A DNA stretch of 64,000 nt, taken from Trebonia sp963785645 (GTDB lineage Bacteria > Actinomycetota > Actinomycetes > Streptosporangiales > Streptosporangiaceae). The DNA lies in the NCBI GenBank assembly GCA_963785645.1, contig CAWAWG010000017.1, forward strand, positions 62,001-126,000. The letters are read 5' to 3'. The notes below the pieces were generated by a model. The model saw only the letters and a program-made list of their open reading frames with translations. It ran no database searches and was not told where the DNA came from. Made by a program: the position numbers and the translations under genes. Positions 62,365 to 64,000 of the stretch are shown piece by piece (position 1 is the stretch's first letter; every line of letters begins with the position of its first letter).

Positions 62365-62616
62365 TCACGGTCCGCCGTCGCCGAGGAAACGGCGGGCAGG
62401 CTCACGTGGGGCCTGGCCGCCGAGTTCGGAGTACCGGGTGATCAGCACGAGGTTGATGGCGGACTCTAGGCTGTCCAGCTGCATTTGCAGCCGGCGCAGC
62501 CGGGGGCCGATGTCGGCCGCGATCTCGCGCCTCAGGTAGCGCACGCAGAGCGCGCCGCCCGCGAGTACGCCGATGAGGGCCCCGAGCAGGAAAATCATGG
62601 GGGTTGATCCGGTCAT
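62365..62616 (-). CDS. Small membrane protein with coiled-coil tail
   Basis: 83 residues from ATG 62616 (GGGAGA upstream). One N-terminal helix (MIFLLGALIGVLAGGALCVR) is followed by an amphipathic segment (RREIAADIGPRLRRLQMQLD, SLESAINLVLITRYSELGG) that looks like a coiled coil. The family is not recognised. Upstream, at 62655-62676, lies a short perfect inverted repeat that may regulate it. Confidence 0.55.
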   Translation of the reverse strand: MTGSTPMIFLLGALIGVLAGGALCVRYLRREIAADIGPRLRRLQMQLDSLESAINLVLITRYSELGGQAPREPARRFLGDGGP

Positions 62617-62654
62617 TGCAGTCTCCCTTCTGCGGTACCATCCTCTGGTATCTC

Positions 62655-62676
62655 CCGTTTGGCACATTCCAAACGG
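62655..62676. promoter_or_regulatory. Inverted repeat upstream of small membrane gene
   Basis: CCGTTTGG and CCAAACGG, six bases apart, 39 bp upstream of the ATG at 62616. It is an operator candidate. Confidence 0.45.
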
Positions 62677-62843
62677 AAGGTTCCATGGGAATGTGAGTAA
62701 TCTTTCATGCCATTGGTATCCCAACAGTCTCTTTGCCATCTCAAGCATCGGTATTCGCTCAGATTTACGAAGAGGGAGACAGTGAACGAATGCAGCCCCA
62801 GCTCAGGGGTGTTTACACGCGGATGACGCTGATCAGTGGTAGG

Positions 62844-62872
62844 TTGACCCTCGTGGTGCGAGGCTCTAGTGT
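62844..62872 (+). promoter_or_regulatory. Sigma-70-type promoter of the XRE gene
   Basis: TTGACC (62844-62849), 17-bp spacer, TAGTGT (62867-62872), followed by an 80-nt leader to the GTG at 62955. GATGACGCT (62822-62830) and AGCGTCATC (62920-62928) flank the promoter as inverted 9-bp arms. Confidence 0.6.
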
Positions 62873-62954
62873 GACCCACACGGCACATGCCAGTGGTTGG
62901 GTACAGGGCGCGAGTACCTAGCGTCATCTGTGTAGCCAAAGAGGGAGGCACAGC

Positions 62955-63797
62955 GTGGCGGATTTGAGTCCGACCGTTCGCCAGCGCGAGCTCGGTCTGC
63001 GGTTGCGCGAGTTGCGGACCGCGAAGAACCTGACGGTCGAGATGGTGGCCAAGGAGCTTCTCTGCTCTCCGACCAAGATCAGCCGGGCCGAGACGGGCGT
63101 GCGCCGCGCCACGTTGCGCGATGTCAGGGACCTGTGCCGGATCTACGAGGTTGACCCCGAGACGTCAGCCGAGCTGATGAAGCTGGCCAAGGACGCCTAC
63201 GAGCCCGGCTGGTGGGCCAAGTACGACGATCTCAAGATCGCTCCCCTCATCGGCATGGAGCAGTCCGCCACCGCCATCACGTGCTTCGGCATGTACTTCC
63301 TGCCGGCCCTGCTCCAGTCGGAAGACTATGCCCGCGCCCTCGTCAAGGGCATTAACCCGAAGATGTCAGAGAAGGTCCTCGATCAGCGGGTGAAAGCCAG
63401 GATGGAGCGGCAGCGGATTCTTGAGCGGCCCACGCCGCCGAGGTACCGCGTGCTGCTCGACGAGGCGGTCTTGCGCCGTCACATCGGCGCCCCGGCGGTG
63501 ATGAGGGACCAGCTCGACCGGATCCTCTCGCTCATACGGGAGGAAAAAACGACGGCCCAAGTCATCCCGTACACGGTTGGCGCCTACAACGCCCACGACA
63601 GCAACTTCACCTATATGGAATTCGGTGGAACCAAGCTCCCGGACCTGGTGTTCGTCGAAACGCTGGTCAGCCAGCTGTACATAGAGCGGCCGGACGAGGT
63701 CGACCGATACAGCGAGGCGCTCGACGACCTCCGCGACTCAGCACTTAACCCGCGGGACTCGGTCAAGATGATCGAGGAAATCCGCAACGAGTTCTAG
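62955..63797 (+). CDS. XRE-family regulator with DUF5753 (Scr1-like)
   Basis: 280 residues from GTG 62955, with GAGGGAGG upstream. The helix-turn-helix at about 10-66 (LGLRLRELRTAKNLTVEMVA, SPTKISRAETGVRRATLRDV) is followed by a full DUF5753 domain (YFLPALLQSEDYARALVKGI, ARMERQRIL, LLDEAVLRRHIGAPAV, VIPYTVGAYNAHDSN, ETLVSQLYIERPDEVDRYSE). It is the third and apparently intact module of this kind in the window; the DUF397 gene follows 72 bp downstream on the same strand. Confidence 0.92.
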   Translation: MADLSPTVRQRELGLRLRELRTAKNLTVEMVAKELLCSPTKISRAETGVRRATLRDVRDLCRIYEVDPETSAELMKLAKDAYEPGWWAKYDDLKIAPLIGMEQSATAITCFGMYFLPALLQSEDYARALVKGINPKMSEKVLDQRVKARMERQRILERPTPPRYRVLLDEAVLRRHIGAPAVMRDQLDRILSLIREEKTTAQVIPYTVGAYNAHDSNFTYMEFGGTKLPDLVFVETLVSQLYIERPDEVDRYSEALDDLRDSALNPRDSVKMIEEIRNEF

Positions 63798-63869
63798 GTT
63801 CCACGAATTGCCCTCAGCCAAGCCTTCCTCGCTTTATTCGCAATCAATCACATAATAGGAGATACCTTC

Positions 63870-64000
63870 ATGGCTATAACACGAGATGACAGCGGAATCA
63901 CCTGGTACACCGCTCTCAGCTGTGATGCCGGTTCGTGTGTGCAGGTGGCGGCCGACCGGGACACGGTCCTGGTCAGAAACTCCCGGCAGCCCGACGGCCC
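63870..64000 (+). CDS. DUF397 protein, N-terminal part (runs off right edge)
   Basis: From ATG 63870 with AGGAGAT upstream: GITWYTALSCDAGSCVQVAA, DRDTVLVRNSRQPDGP and then the window edge. The beginning is looser than in the two DUF397 copies at 6.2 and 49.8 kb (W-x-x-A/S-x-S, C-V, VLVR(D/N)S). Partner of the XRE regulator upstream. Confidence 0.8.
   Translation, partial: MAITRDDSGITWYTALSCDAGSCVQVAADRDTVLVRNSRQPDG

Overview
The window is high-GC DNA from a filamentous actinomycete. The signs are paired XRE/DUF5753 and DUF397 genes, DUF6247 and DUF6879 proteins, a SAV2177-type methyltransferase, maltokinase-cap proteins, SARP/LuxR large regulators, GTG starts and strong GC-rich hairpin terminators. 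The genus cannot be fixed from the sequence; Streptosporangiales or Catenulisporales relatives are plausible. No rRNA, tRNA, CRISPR array or replication origin was recognised.

Left third (1-28 kb): a patchwork of accessory genes and gene ruins. It holds a kinase fragment, a GHKL ATPase joined to a PD-(D/E)XK-like end, a maltokinase-cap protein, a BP74-like protein, a MauE-thioredoxin fusion, an XRE/DUF397 module and an Mrr-like endonuclease truncated next to an IS1380 remnant. Then comes a defence-like block (10.2-17.8 kb): a three-gene set ending in an NB-ARC/TPR STAND ATPase, a SNF2 helicase with a helix-hairpin-helix, a small HNH nuclease and a ScoMcrA-like sulfur-binding/HNH nuclease. Direct copies of one sequence, a 174-codon gene plus its upstream membrane-protein tail, occur at about 10.0, 17.7-18.3, 21.7 and 23.2 kb. 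They separate the defence block, a secreted-nuclease/esterase/PadR block and a serine hydrolase gene, so the region looks like a turnover hotspot. An ISAs1 element lies at 25-26 kb.

Middle (26-48 kb): metabolic and regulatory genes. These include a methyltransferase, a frameshifted MocR regulator divergent from a YczE-like membrane protein, a wrecked molybdopterin oxidoreductase, a 2OG-Fe(II) oxygenase divergent from a SBP56/methanethiol oxidase, an alpha/beta hydrolase, a structured leader upstream of a small membrane protein, a cation P-type ATPase, a secreted ricin-lectin protein, a kinase-discoidin receptor, a RidA protein, an FAD monooxygenase divergent from its likely TetR regulator, and a histidine phosphatase.

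Right third (48-64 kb): a nucleotidyltransferase, several decayed genes, a second and partly deleted XRE/DUF397 module, a HicB-like fragment, DUF6247, a second maltokinase-cap copy, a SARP-type regulator facing a Drr-like ABC exporter, an aerolysin-type (ETX/MTX2) protein, a heavily frameshifted LuxR regulator, a SAM methyltransferase and a third XRE/DUF397 module running off the end.

Two window-wide features stand out. A repeat of about 60 bp occurs four times in intergenic DNA. Many long open frames from 28 to 61 kb are broken by single-base shifts, while neighbouring long genes are intact.
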